DNA of 64,000 nt from an uncultured Poribacteria bacterium (GTDB taxonomy: Bacteria > Poribacteria > WGA-4E > WGA-3G): contig OX639992.1 in NCBI GenBank assembly GCA_951828515.1, positions 3,512,217 through 3,576,216 on the forward strand, written 5' to 3'. The notes under the pieces were generated by a model that saw only the letters and a list, made by a program, of their open reading frames with translations, was not told the origin of the DNA and ran no database searches. The translations under genes were made by a program, and so were the position numbers. Within the stretch, counting starts at the first letter, position 1, and every line of letters starts with the position of its first letter. Below, in pieces: positions 1 through 8,201 of the stretch.

Positions 1-123
1 ATCGAGACATAAAAGATTGCAACAGGGTGCGAATTATGATAGAATAAACGGCGACATTTCGTCGTAGCTTTCTGTGAGAAATCCATAAATCAAACGATCA
101 AGGTTACCGCAAACATCAATATT

Positions 124-891
124 ATGAGTACTTCCCATCTACGTTATCTACACGTTGCACAAGACGTTCTGAAACAAATTGAGGCGACACAAGTCGAGGC
201 AATTGCACAAGCCTCTGAAATGTGTGCAGAGACTATAGCAGAAGACGGACTCGTTTACCTATTCGGATCTGGGCATTCCCGTATGCCGGTCGAGGAAATT
301 TTTCCACGTTACGGCAGTTTTCCGGGTTTCTTTCCCATCGTCGAATTGGCGGTTACATTCCACAACCAAGTCGTTGGTTGCAACGGTCAACGTCAAGCAC
401 TCTTTCTGGAAAACATCTCAGGATATGCAGAGGTGATCCTACGCAACTTCACCTTCGGTCCACACGATTGTATGATGGTGTTTTCTAATTCTGGCACGAA
501 CATCCTCCCGATCGAAATGGCGATGGGGGCGAAGGCGCGAAATTTACCTGTCATTGCTGTGAGTTCAATTGCACACAACAGTGCATCGAGCTCAAAACAT
601 GCCTCCGGCAAACGTTTATTTGAAGTTGCGGATCTAACCATTGACAACTGTAATCCACCGGGAGATGCCGTCGTAGACATCCCGAATTTGGCATATCCAG
701 TGGGACCTACGTCCAGTATCGGCACACTTTCGATTGTCAATGCTATTAAATGCCGAGTTGCTGAGCTCCTGACAGAACGTGGGAAGCCTCCTGTCGTGTT
801 GACCGGGGCTCATTTCCTCGGTCCGGAAGAATCAGCGAAGCAGATTGAGAGGGCTTATGACGATTATAAAGCTCGCGTTCAAGGAAGTTAG
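124..891 (+). CDS. SIS-domain protein, UPF0309 family
   Basis: This 255-residue protein carries a single sugar isomerase (SIS) fold of the UPF0309 type. Seen in the sequence: a phosphosugar-binding segment VYLFGSGHSRMPVEE near residues 44-58, the second SIS strand MVFSNSGTNILPIEMAMGAK around residues 118-136, and AVSSIAHN shortly after. Proteins of this family are cytosolic and are thought to bind or isomerise phosphosugars, but the substrate is not defined. The length is usual for the family. It starts at the first ATG. It is separated from nadD by a 315-bp gap rich in repeats, so it is probably its own transcription unit. Family assignment is secure; the reaction is not known. Confidence 0.85.
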   Translation: MSTSHLRYLHVAQDVLKQIEATQVEAIAQASEMCAETIAEDGLVYLFGSGHSRMPVEEIFPRYGSFPGFFPIVELAVTFHNQVVGCNGQRQALFLENISGYAEVILRNFTFGPHDCMMVFSNSGTNILPIEMAMGAKARNLPVIAVSSIAHNSASSSKHASGKRLFEVADLTIDNCNPPGDAVVDIPNLAYPVGPTSSIGTLSIVNAIKCRVAELLTERGKPPVVLTGAHFLGPEESAKQIERAYDDYKARVQGS

Positions 892-924
892 CGCGCCACG
901 ATTTTTCCGTTGACTTTTCTCCGA

Positions 925-1112
925 CAAATCTATATACTTTAACGGAGTAGGACAGACGCAAAGAGGTCAGTAAATCAGTTGTTGGGTGTCGGTTACCAGT
1001 TAAGAGGTTTTGTCTCACAAGAGGGTTCTCGTTGTCGTCTACGCAACTGTTGGTCTCCTGCGCGCGAAGATGTACAACCTAACAGGTTCGGCTACAAGTG
1101 CCTCAAAACCCT
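925..1112. repeat. Degenerate intergenic repeat before the nadD leader
   Basis: This part of the 892-1206 gap has no convincing gene. It holds a CAGTTAAGAGGTTTTGTCTC stretch at about 992-1011 that closely resembles the sequence before the lptB leader (49208 onward, CAGTTAAGAGGTTTCGTCT). Both are followed by a CTCAAAACC motif just ahead of a leader element. It appears to be a worn copy of the heptad/AGAGG repeat family seen at 19.5, 22.9, 31.0, 50.1 and 52.8 kb. Confidence 0.5.
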
Positions 1113-1206
1113 TAGCCCGTAAGCGTAGCGGAGGGCGGATATAAGGAATGTACGTCAAAGTTCAAACGCATGCTGTTTCTCCGCAAGGTAAAATTAAAAC
1201 ATTCTG
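1113..1206 (+). promoter_or_regulatory. Structured leader element before nadD
   Basis: This is a copy of the dispersed leader family. GCCC at 1115-1118 can pair with GGGC at 1133-1136, followed by the shared block GGCGGATATAAGGAA, then ACGTCAAAGTTC, and finally CCGCAAGGTAAAATTAAAA at 1181-1199. Here the ATG lies 26 nt after the first C of CCGCAAGG, instead of the usual 20. The AAGG can serve as a Shine-Dalgarno sequence. Confidence 0.75.
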
Positions 1207-1806
1207 ATGCCGAAAACTACGAAAAGAATCGCGGTGATGGGTGGAACATTCAATCCAATTCACTACGCGCATCTGATCAGTGCTGAACAGGTTCGGGCAG
1301 GATTAGGCTATGATAAGATCCTATTCATCCCTTCTGCCAGACCGCCGCATAAGGTCGCAGACGCTGATATTATCGAACCGGAACATCGGTATCAAATGGT
1401 GCTTTTAGCAATCGCAGAGAACCCGCATTTTGAAGTGTCACGCATTGAATTGGAACGCGCAGGTCCGTCATATACTATTGAGACCTTGAAAGCCTTGAAA
1501 GAATTGTACGGGGAAACGACTGAACTGGCATGGATTATCGGAGCAGACTCTCTTATTGAGTATAAAGTTTGGAAGGACTTTGATGAAGTGTTGGAACGAT
1601 GTGTTATGATCGCGACAACACGTCCGAATTACAACCTGAATCAAGTTCCGTTAGTAATTCAAAAACGGGTTACCACCTTCCCGATAACAGGTGTTGATAT
1701 ATCCGCCACAGTTATCCGGGAGCGGATTCGGAAAGGTCTTTCAATTCAGTATCTCGTGCCTGAAGGCGTCCAAGCATATATCGAACAGCGTCAACTGTAT
1801 CTATGA
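1207..1806 (+). CDS. nadD: Nicotinate-nucleotide adenylyltransferase NadD
   Basis: This enzyme joins nicotinate mononucleotide and ATP to make deamido-NAD in the cytosol, a late step of NAD synthesis. At 199 residues it has the usual family length. The nucleotidyltransferase signature GGTFNPIHYAHL lies at about residues 12-23, and the second signature, ISATVIRERI, near residue 163, is the family's ISSTxIR motif with one change. Its start fits the leader element directly upstream. It heads a run of yacG, yqeK and rsfS; the nadD-yqeK-rsfS order is common in bacteria. The same window encodes NadB, an earlier enzyme of this pathway, behind a related leader at 56.4 kb. Confidence 0.95.
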   Translation: MPKTTKRIAVMGGTFNPIHYAHLISAEQVRAGLGYDKILFIPSARPPHKVADADIIEPEHRYQMVLLAIAENPHFEVSRIELERAGPSYTIETLKALKELYGETTELAWIIGADSLIEYKVWKDFDEVLERCVMIATTRPNYNLNQVPLVIQKRVTTFPITGVDISATVIRERIRKGLSIQYLVPEGVQAYIEQRQLYL

Positions 1807-1892
1807 AGGCTTTTGATTTAGAGTCTCTTGGGCGGTGTGCCACTTCTTTGCGCGCAGATTTCTGATGAAATATGAAACATTGAACCAAACCT

Positions 1893-2031
1893 GTAGCCTG
1901 CAACAACCGAACCCGATACTCGTGCTTTTAAGTATTGTATCGGAGACGAGTTTCGGGTTCGGCAGGCGGATATGAGGAACGCACGTCAAAGTTCTAACGG
2001 ACGTTGTTTCTCCGCAAGGAATAATTAAAAA
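1893..2031 (+). promoter_or_regulatory. Structured leader element before yacG
   Basis: This is the longest simple copy of the leader family. GCCTGC (1896-1901) pairs with GCAGGC (1962-1967). Inside them CCGAACCCGA pairs with TCGGGTTCGG, giving a long hairpin. GGCGGATATGAGGAACGCAC follows, then an ACGTC/GACGT inner pair, and the terminal CCGCAAGGAATAATTAAAAA at 2012-2031 abuts the ATG. Confidence 0.8.
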
Positions 2032-2274
2032 ATGCAACACACATGTAGTATGTGCGGAACAGGATACGATTTTGTGTGGAAAGAGGGAACGCCTTTACCG
2101 AAAAACTTCCCTTTCTGTAGTGCGCGATGTAAAGCGGCAGACTTGTCAAAATGGTTGAACGAGGAATATGCCATTACTAACTCACTGCCAAACACAATTT
2201 TGTCGGACACTGAGCATGAGATTCTTGCCGAACTCGCCGAATTAGGCGTGCGTTCTGATGATGATACCGACTAA
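2032..2274 (+). CDS. yacG: DNA gyrase inhibitor YacG family zinc protein
   Basis: This is an 80-residue zinc-ribbon protein. CSMC near residues 5-8 and the segment PFCSARCKAADLSKWLNEEYAI at about residues 28-48 give the CxxC...CxxxC zinc site and the DLxxWxxExYxI block of the YacG family. In Escherichia coli YacG binds and inhibits DNA gyrase; that role here is by homology only. It is slightly longer than usual, with an acidic tail. The start is fixed by the leader, whose CCGCAAGG motif ends 12 nt before the ATG. It lies between nadD and yqeK. Confidence 0.85.
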   Translation: MQHTCSMCGTGYDFVWKEGTPLPKNFPFCSARCKAADLSKWLNEEYAITNSLPNTILSDTEHEILAELAELGVRSDDDTD

Positions 2275-2311
2275 CGGATTGGCACGGGAAGAATGTAGTA
2301 GAACAAAGCGC

Positions 2312-2424
2312 GTAGCTCGTAATGAAATGGAGAGCGGATATAAGAAAGGCACGTTAAGCTCAATCTCACGTCGTTTAACCGCAAGGAATAATTAAAAAAG
2401 GTTTAGAAACCACCACAATATTAG
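2312..2424 (+). promoter_or_regulatory. Structured leader element before yqeK
   Basis: GCTC (2315-2318) pairs with GAGC (2332-2335) around the loop GTAATGAAATGGA. The shared GCGGATATAAG block follows, then CCGCAAGGAATAATTAAAAA from about 2379. Unlike other copies, the only usable ATG lies about 46 nt after CCGC, because TAG directly precedes the ATG in frame. The translated start is therefore displaced from the element's own ribosome-binding motif. Confidence 0.7.
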
Positions 2425-3027
2425 ATGAATTGCACATTAGCAGAACTTCGGGCACATCCGAAGTCCATCGAAATCCAGAAATATCTCTCAGACAAACTGA
2501 GCGAGAAACGCTATCAGCATGTCCTCTCTGTACAAGAGTTGAGTGTTGATTTAGCACATGTTCATGGAGCCAACCTCTGGCATGCCAACCTTGCTGCGCT
2601 TTTGCATGATAGTGCCAAGTGGATGAGCACTCAAGAATTACACAGCGAAATAAAACGCTACGAGATTCGTCTCGATCCGGTTGAAGAGCGAAATCCATCT
2701 CTTTTGCATCCATTCATCGGCGTAAAAATTGCAATAGAGAAGTTTGCTGTAACGCAGCTTGAAGTCCTTGAAGCCATTCGGAATCATACGACAGGTAGTC
2801 CATCGATGGGTATTATCGCACAGATATTATATGTTGCGGACTTTGCAGAACCAACACGGACCCATAAGGAGGTCGATGTTGTGCGGGAGTTAGCCTATAC
2901 AGATTTGGGCCGAGCGGTGCATTATGTGGCATGTACAGAAATTGTGTATCTCTTAGAAAAAAGGGTGTTGATTCATCCGAATACGCTTCATACCTATAAC
3001 AGTACGTTGGAGGGTGGCGAGATTTAA
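2425..3027 (+). CDS. yqeK: HD-domain diadenosine tetraphosphatase YqeK
   Basis: This 200-residue HD-superfamily phosphohydrolase belongs to the YqeK group, which cleaves diadenosine tetraphosphate symmetrically to two ADP. The metal-binding pieces are visible: H in the KRYQHVLSV segment, HD in ALLHDSAKW near residues 62-70, and a later NHTTG plus ILYVADFAEPTR, with the aspartate typical of the family. Length is normal. The start at 2425 is forced by an in-frame TAG immediately before it. It sits between yacG and rsfS, the common nadD-yqeK-rsfS neighbourhood. Confidence 0.88.
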   Translation: MNCTLAELRAHPKSIEIQKYLSDKLSEKRYQHVLSVQELSVDLAHVHGANLWHANLAALLHDSAKWMSTQELHSEIKRYEIRLDPVEERNPSLLHPFIGVKIAIEKFAVTQLEVLEAIRNHTTGSPSMGIIAQILYVADFAEPTRTHKEVDVVRELAYTDLGRAVHYVACTEIVYLLEKRVLIHPNTLHTYNSTLEGGEI

Positions 3028-3105
3028 AAACAAAGGCGGTTTCCGTGCACCGCCATACGAGTCATCATTACATCAGAAGTGCAACGTCTTGATAGCACCA
3101 AAAAA

Positions 3106-3196
3106 CGTAAGCCCAAGCAACGCGCCGGGCTGGTTCTACGCAAAGGCACGTCAAATGGCAAACTAACCTGACCGAACCGCAAGGAATAATTAAAAA
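3106..3196 (+). promoter_or_regulatory. Structured leader element before rsfS
   Basis: This copy differs most in primary sequence but keeps the structure. AGCCC (3110-3114) pairs with GGGCT (3127-3131). GGTTC (3132-3136) pairs with GAACC (3174-3178), where other copies use GCGGA with TCCGC. It shares the AAAGGCACGTCAAA block and ends in CCGCAAGGAATAATTAAAAA directly before the ATG. Confidence 0.78.
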
Positions 3197-3652
3197 ATGG
3201 GAATCGAAAAGAATACATTAGACATGGTAAAAGCCGCAGCATCAGCAGCGATGAGCCGACGTGCACAGGACGGCGTCATCCTCGATCTGCGGGAACTTGA
3301 TGGCTTCACGGATTTTTTTGCAATCTTTAGTGGTGCCTCTGATATTCAAGTGGAGGGTATATCGCAAGCCGTTATTGAGGAACTCGAAACGAACTGGGAA
3401 CAGCGTCCTTGGCATCAGGAGGGTGAACGCAAAGCAGATTGGATTCTGTTAGACTACGTGGACTTTGTCGTGCATGTCTTTCTTTCCGATAGGCGTTCCT
3501 ACTATAACCTTGAACGCTTGTGGGCTGAAGCAAACCGGATTGAATTGCCAGAATTAACGATGCCTATCCACCAAGAAACATGGGAAGAAGAGGTGGATCC
3601 TGATGGTGCATTGGTTTTTGGTGAACAGGAGAAGGACACGTCAGAGGGGTAA
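3197..3652 (+). CDS. rsfS: Ribosomal silencing factor RsfS
   Basis: This is a 151-residue member of the RsfS/Iojap family. Family members bind ribosomal protein L14 and stop the subunits joining when nutrients are short. Recognisable blocks are VILDLRELDGFTDFFAIFSG (about 28-47), then WHQEGERKADWILLDYVDFVVHVF and RRSYYNLERLW. It is longer than typical by an acidic C-terminal tail of about 30 residues. It starts at the ATG placed 20 nt after the leader's CCGC motif. It closes the nadD-yacG-yqeK-rsfS run and converges with the phosphatase gene. Confidence 0.93.
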   Translation: MGIEKNTLDMVKAAASAAMSRRAQDGVILDLRELDGFTDFFAIFSGASDIQVEGISQAVIEELETNWEQRPWHQEGERKADWILLDYVDFVVHVFLSDRRSYYNLERLWAEANRIELPELTMPIHQETWEEEVDPDGALVFGEQEKDTSEG

Positions 3653-3719
3653 TTTCGTTTGGGTGAGATGAACTGTTAAAAATCTGGGGTAGAAAGAACG
3701 GGAAGATCACTTAGGTGGA

Positions 3720-4454
3720 TTAATCGATGGCAAAGAGGAGAACTGTGACGTTATCGGTACCGCCATAATCGAGTGCTTTGTTAACGAGGTTTTCTGCCGC
3801 CTCTTCAATATCGCGGGCAGCCTTGATAATCTCAGCAATCTCATTATCATCGACGATCATGTCATGCAAGCCATCGGTACAGGCGAGGACGATGTCCCCT
3901 GGACCAAGCGGATAGGCATCAGCACTGACAGTGACAGTCGGTGTCAAGCCGACAGCCTGTGTAACGATATTGCGTTTTTCATGAACACGGCTTTCTTCCG
4001 GAGTTATTTCACCCTTTTCGACCATCTTTTGAACGAACGTATCGTCCGTTGTTATCTGTGTGATCTTTCCGTCGCGTAAGACGTAGAGCCGGCTATCCCC
4101 GACATGGACATAAGCGAGGTAGCTGAAGGTAACAAAACCTGCGATGAGGGTTGTGCCCATACCGCGCGCTTTGCCACTGTTCTCGGCGGCATTGTAGATA
4201 CGCTGATTCGCTTCCTCCGCGAGTTCGGTCAAAACTGCGAGCCTTTTCATGGGACCTAAATCGCTCTGTGGGGATGCTTGGGTTTTCGCCCACTCCTGAA
4301 TGATTTCAAGAGCAATAAGACTCGCGACATCTCCACTTTCATGCCCGCTCATGCCATCAGCGATGGCAAATAGCTGGAGTTGCGTATCAAAGTAATATCG
4401 GTCTTCGTTTCTTTCACGAAGTTTCCCTGTATCTGTTTTTGCTGCAAACTGCAT
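3720..4454 (-). CDS. PP2C-type serine/threonine protein phosphatase
   Basis: This 244-residue protein is a single PP2C (PPM) phosphatase domain without membrane segments. It shows the ordered metal-binding motifs: RNEDRYYF near residue 15, the FAIADGMSGHESGDVAS block at 29-45, GMGTTLIAGF, VHVGDSRLYVLRDG, and the final CTDGLHDMI and GGTDNVTVLLF. Such enzymes remove phosphate from Ser/Thr residues, often opposing Hanks-type kinases; no kinase of that type is in the window, so the substrates are unknown. The gene is convergent with rsfS and divergent from the next gene across an AT-rich gap. Confidence 0.92.
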   Translation of the reverse strand: MQFAAKTDTGKLRERNEDRYYFDTQLQLFAIADGMSGHESGDVASLIALEIIQEWAKTQASPQSDLGPMKRLAVLTELAEEANQRIYNAAENSGKARGMGTTLIAGFVTFSYLAYVHVGDSRLYVLRDGKITQITTDDTFVQKMVEKGEITPEESRVHEKRNIVTQAVGLTPTVTVSADAYPLGPGDIVLACTDGLHDMIVDDNEIAEIIKAARDIEEAAENLVNKALDYGGTDNVTVLLFAID

Positions 4455-4837
4455 TTTTCTATCGCCCGGGGTGTCTGTGGTTAAGAATACGAAAAGGCTT
4501 GTATGTACTTATTCAAGAAGATGCCAGATTCATTCGGAAAGACCACATATTTTCTTTGAAATGTCGACTGCTATAGGAAAAACGATGAAAGTTAATTTTC
4601 GGTTTCAAAATTTGCAGTTGATTGCAAAAAAAAACTGTATTAGGTTAATCATTTCAATTATTAATATGTTAAATTATAAGTGTCCTAAACGCCAATTATG
4701 CCAGAATTAAACTAACACGTCAAATTAATAAATCACCTAAACTGCGACATTCTATAAATTAGAATGATTTCTGATTTTTTAATTTAAAATAAAGCCTAAG
4801 CTTCTGTAATCATTTCGTCCGAATTTGAGCATTTGCT
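4455..4837. other. AT-rich divergent intergenic region
   Basis: This 383-bp gap between divergent genes is markedly richer in A and T than its surroundings and shows no convincing coding frame. A perfect 7-bp inverted repeat, CATTCTA-TAAAT-TAGAATG, lies at 4748-4766, about 70 bp before the next ATG, and could be an operator or small hairpin. No leader element of the CCGCAAGG type is present. Confidence 0.5.
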
Positions 4838-6016
4838 ATGACTAAGATGAACATGGACATAGAAAGGTTATCCGCGACCCCAAAGCACCATTTTTTCGGA
4901 TACTACGGCATTAATCCGTGGGATAGCACGGCAAGATATCACCTCGCGTTGGAGACAGATTTTCATACACACCGCCCTCTGCCTGAGGATATAGCAACAG
5001 TTGGACTGATTCATCGCGAAACCCACGAATTTATCCCGCACGCGAAGACCGCCGCTTTTAACCTCCAGCAAGGGAGTATGCTCCACTGGATAAACGGTAG
5101 CAAAAACGGCGCACACGATGCTGCCCGCGCGGAATTCACGTTTAACGATTGGGAAAATGGCAATCTTGTATCACGTGCTTTAAATCCGAGAACCGGTGCT
5201 ATCCGAACAATTCAGGGGGCGGTCGCGGCTGTGTCCCCTGTTGCCCCACTCGCGATTGGGCTTAACTACGGACGTATGGCACACTGCCGTGCTGTTGTTG
5301 GCTACGCTACACATACTGAATCCAGTGAGGTTACCGCACAACCGGAGGATGACGGCTTATATCAACTCAACCTCCAGGATGGGAATTCTAAGCTTGTCCT
5401 CTCTATCGCCGATGTCATCCGAGCAAGTGGAGACAAACGGGTCGTAGGCAAACGGACCTGGTTCAATCATGTTCTGTTTAATACGGATGGAACACGGCTT
5501 CTATTCTTCTGTCGAGTTCGTCGGAAAACAGGACACTACACCTCACTCTGGACAGTAAACCCTGACGGCTCCGATTTGGAAATGCAAATCCCATTCGACT
5601 ATCGAGTGTCTCATTTCGACTGGCGGACACCCACGCGGATTCTCGTCTCTTCCGACATATTTGGTGAGATGGGGTTTGTTGAATTCACGGATGGAGTCCG
5701 TGAATTCACACCGATTGGGCGTGATGTTTTGCCGAGCGATGGACACGCTTCATTTTCACCAGACCGTGACTGGTTGCTTTGTGATACCTACCCGCGTGGT
5801 ACGGAGCGTTTAGCACAACTTATGGTCTACAATATCGCTGAAAACCGAAAAATTGTTTTGGGCGAATTCCATCACGAGGCGCAGTTTGTTGGAGATATCC
5901 GATGCGATCTACATCCACGCTGGGCACCCGATGGAAAAACGATTACCTTCGACTCAGTTCATGAAGGTTCCCGACAGATATATCTCGTGGAGATACCACG
6001 CGCAAGTCTCCTATAG
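4838..6016 (+). CDS. TolB/oligogalacturonate-lyase-like beta-propeller protein
   Basis: This is a 392-residue protein without a signal peptide. Repeated propeller-blade motifs include NTDGTRLLFFCRVRR, WTVNPDGSDLEM, ASFSPDRDWLLCDTYP and a terminal HPRWAPDGKTITFDSVHEGSRQIYLVE. The last block, with a conserved HPRW and FDS..EG.RQIY, resembles cytoplasmic TolB-like propellers related to oligogalacturonate lyases. No catalytic set could be confirmed, so the function is open. It probably forms an operon with the next two genes (gaps of 40 and 30 bp), followed closely by a dehydrogenase and a dipeptidase. Confidence 0.7.
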   Translation: MTKMNMDIERLSATPKHHFFGYYGINPWDSTARYHLALETDFHTHRPLPEDIATVGLIHRETHEFIPHAKTAAFNLQQGSMLHWINGSKNGAHDAARAEFTFNDWENGNLVSRALNPRTGAIRTIQGAVAAVSPVAPLAIGLNYGRMAHCRAVVGYATHTESSEVTAQPEDDGLYQLNLQDGNSKLVLSIADVIRASGDKRVVGKRTWFNHVLFNTDGTRLLFFCRVRRKTGHYTSLWTVNPDGSDLEMQIPFDYRVSHFDWRTPTRILVSSDIFGEMGFVEFTDGVREFTPIGRDVLPSDGHASFSPDRDWLLCDTYPRGTERLAQLMVYNIAENRKIVLGEFHHEAQFVGDIRCDLHPRWAPDGKTITFDSVHEGSRQIYLVEIPRASLL

Positions 6017-6019
6017 AGG

Positions 6020-6056
6020 AAACCCGGGTCGTTCGACCGCAAGGTGAAATTTAAAA
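6020..6056 (+). promoter_or_regulatory. Minimal leader element before the G1PDH-like gene
   Basis: This is a shortened leader copy, squeezed into a 40-bp gap. Only the 3' part is kept: a small GGTC-GTTC-GACC hairpin (about 6029-6040) and CCGCAAGGTGAAATTTAAAA, which abuts the ATG with the standard 20-nt spacing. It indicates that the terminal motif can stand without the long upstream hairpin. Confidence 0.7.
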
Positions 6057-7118
6057 ATGTTGCGAGATGATTGTTCTCATGAAAAAATTGGACGATTACC
6101 AGATATGGTGAGATGTCCTGTGGCGAATATTAAAGAGCATCGCGAAGCTGTCGTCTTGACAACGGCTCCTGCATGGAAGGTCGTTAGTGGCATCGACATA
6201 AATACGCAACACCCTATATACGTTGAGGGGAACACGCAGGCAGATATGGGCGCGCTCGCGGAGGCGTGTAACGGGGAAGTGGTGTACGGTATTGGGGGCG
6301 GGTTAGCCGTTGATACTGCCAAATATGTTGCGGCTGCAAAAGGGTTGCCACTCGTTGCACTCCCCACCATTCTATCAACTGATGCTTTTCTTACGGATGC
6401 GACAGGCGTTAGGGAAAATGGGTGTGTCCATTATCTTCCATCAAAAGCACCCGACACTGTTATTGTAGATATGGATGTCTTGTGCAATGCCCCTGCCTCA
6501 ATGCGGGCAAGTGGGGCAGCGGATGTCCTCTCAATCGCAACAGCACTCTGGGATTGGCAGGAAGCGGAGAAGATGGGTGCGAACCCAACCAATCAGCAAC
6601 TGACACCACACGCAGTTGACATAGCAGGGACCCTCCTCCAAACGCTTCTCGATAACGCACGGGAAATCGGTCGCGGGACCCCAACAGGCTTGAAACTTCT
6701 ACTCGATCTGCTCTGTATGGAGGTGCAACTCTGCTATCAATGCGGACATAGCCGTGTTGAAGAAGGAAGCGAACATTACTTCGTCTATGCAATTGAGAAC
6801 CATTTAACACCCACTCAGGGCGGACGCTCCGATAGCGAAACTACAAATGGAGGACCGCTTTTACACGGTGAATTGGTAGGGCTCGGCATCCTACTGATGG
6901 CTGTGTTGCAATCGCAACCTTGGACGCAGTACCGTCACGCGTTGGAGTGTTTGCATATCAACTATTTTCCCTCGGCTGTTGCCCGTGAGGCGATTGCCGA
7001 AACGCTTGTTAACCTATCCGACTACGTCGCACAACACCAACTCCCGTATACCGTCGCGACAACTTTACGGATTACTCCCGATATTGCCGAACGGACGATA
7101 CAAACTATATTAGATTAA
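6057..7118 (+). CDS. Glycerol-1-phosphate dehydrogenase-like iron-containing dehydrogenase
   Basis: This 353-residue protein belongs to the fold of iron-containing alcohol and glycerol dehydrogenases, closest in pattern to the EgsA/AraM glycerol-1-phosphate dehydrogenases. It shows the NAD(P)-binding motif VYGIGGGLAVDTAKYVAAAKGLPLVALPTILSTDAF (about 80-114) and the metal-site histidine segment LLHGELVGLGILL near residue 270. In archaea and some bacteria such enzymes make sn-glycerol 1-phosphate from dihydroxyacetone phosphate. Whether this one does, or handles a related phosphosugar, cannot be told from sequence alone. The start is set by the minimal leader just upstream. Confidence 0.72.
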   Translation: MLRDDCSHEKIGRLPDMVRCPVANIKEHREAVVLTTAPAWKVVSGIDINTQHPIYVEGNTQADMGALAEACNGEVVYGIGGGLAVDTAKYVAAAKGLPLVALPTILSTDAFLTDATGVRENGCVHYLPSKAPDTVIVDMDVLCNAPASMRASGAADVLSIATALWDWQEAEKMGANPTNQQLTPHAVDIAGTLLQTLLDNAREIGRGTPTGLKLLLDLLCMEVQLCYQCGHSRVEEGSEHYFVYAIENHLTPTQGGRSDSETTNGGPLLHGELVGLGILLMAVLQSQPWTQYRHALECLHINYFPSAVAREAIAETLVNLSDYVAQHQLPYTVATTLRITPDIAERTIQTILD

Positions 7119-7148
7119 GCCAGAGGACATGGAGAAGAAAAACGAAAA

Positions 7149-8201
7149 ATGACATTAAACACGCAAATTTCCGAACTACACGGGCAGGCACTCGTAATAG
7201 ATTCACATAACGATGCAATCGTGGCACACATTCGTCGAGGGAACGTTAGCCTCGCTGACGAAAACACCCAAAATGCCACAGATTCTGTTGGCACTATCGC
7301 TTATCTACGCGGTCCTGTTCCCCCTGAAGAAGAGGCTATTGGTATCCAGCTTAACATACCGAAGATGCGACAAGGAGGCGTTGACGCGGCGTTTTTTGCT
7401 GTTGACGTAACACGCGCATGGAAAAATCACCTCGCGTATGCGTTAGATGCATTTGGCTGGTTCGAGACAGAAGTGACAGCAAACGCCGACGACATCTGTA
7501 TCGCACGGAAGGCAAGCGACATCCGAGAAGCGAAAGCATCGGGCAAACTCGCCGCAGTTCTTGTTGTTGAGAATAGTGAAGCCGTCGAACGAAGCCTTAA
7601 TATTCTTCGCTCGCTGCATACGCTTGGTGTTCGCTCAATTGGATTAACGCATAACCTGAATACGTGGGCATCGACAGGAAACGATGAAGAAGACATGGGT
7701 GGCGGTTTGACCCGGTTCGGCATGGCGTTAGTCAAAGAGATGAATCGTCTCGGAATGCTTGTGGATGTCTCCCATATTAGTGAGCGTGGATTTTGGGATG
7801 TGCTGGAAATATCGGAACATCCTGTCATTGCGTCCCATAGCAATTGCAAAACGTTGTGTCGGCACTCGCGGAACCTGAGCAATGAGCAACTAAAAGCTTT
7901 AGCGGCTAACGATGGGGTTGTCGGCATTACTTTTGTGCCGGGATTTATCACTGCCGATGGGTGGACGAAAATGCCGCCCTTGGCACAACTGCTCAATCAC
8001 TTCGCCTACGCAATCGACATCGCTGGGATCGACCATGTGGGCATCGGATCAGACTTTGATGGCGGTGGAGACCTGCTTAAAGATGCCAGTGAGTTTATCA
8101 AGATCGCTGAAGGTTTGAGTGATCGTGGCTATTCTGACGAAGATATCCGGAAAGTGCTTGGGGAAAATCACCTACGTGTTTTTGAGGCGGCGTGCGGATG
8201 A
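7149..8201 (+). CDS. Membrane-dipeptidase family (M19) peptidase
   Basis: This 350-residue protein is a peptidase family M19 metalloenzyme with the two-zinc amidohydrolase barrel. Visible metal ligands and landmarks are IDSHNDAIV near residue 18, the acidic VVENSEA bridge segment, VDVSHISERGFWDV and VIASHSNCKTLCRHSRNLSNEQ, and DHVGIGSDFDGGG near the C terminus. The family hydrolyses dipeptides, often with D-residues or beta-lactams. There is no signal peptide, so it is probably cytosolic. Its 3' end overlaps the convergent heptosyltransferase gene by 30 bp. Confidence 0.92.
   Translation: MTLNTQISELHGQALVIDSHNDAIVAHIRRGNVSLADENTQNATDSVGTIAYLRGPVPPEEEAIGIQLNIPKMRQGGVDAAFFAVDVTRAWKNHLAYALDAFGWFETEVTANADDICIARKASDIREAKASGKLAAVLVVENSEAVERSLNILRSLHTLGVRSIGLTHNLNTWASTGNDEEDMGGGLTRFGMALVKEMNRLGMLVDVSHISERGFWDVLEISEHPVIASHSNCKTLCRHSRNLSNEQLKALAANDGVVGITFVPGFITADGWTKMPPLAQLLNHFAYAIDIAGIDHVGIGSDFDGGGDLLKDASEFIKIAEGLSDRGYSDEDIRKVLGENHLRVFEAACG

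Noticed and set aside
4471-4710. 79-codon frame in the AT-rich divergent gap
   Set aside because: Low-complexity, AT-driven composition (runs of K, I, N), no ribosome-binding site and no recognisable family; the gap is better explained as divergent control DNA.
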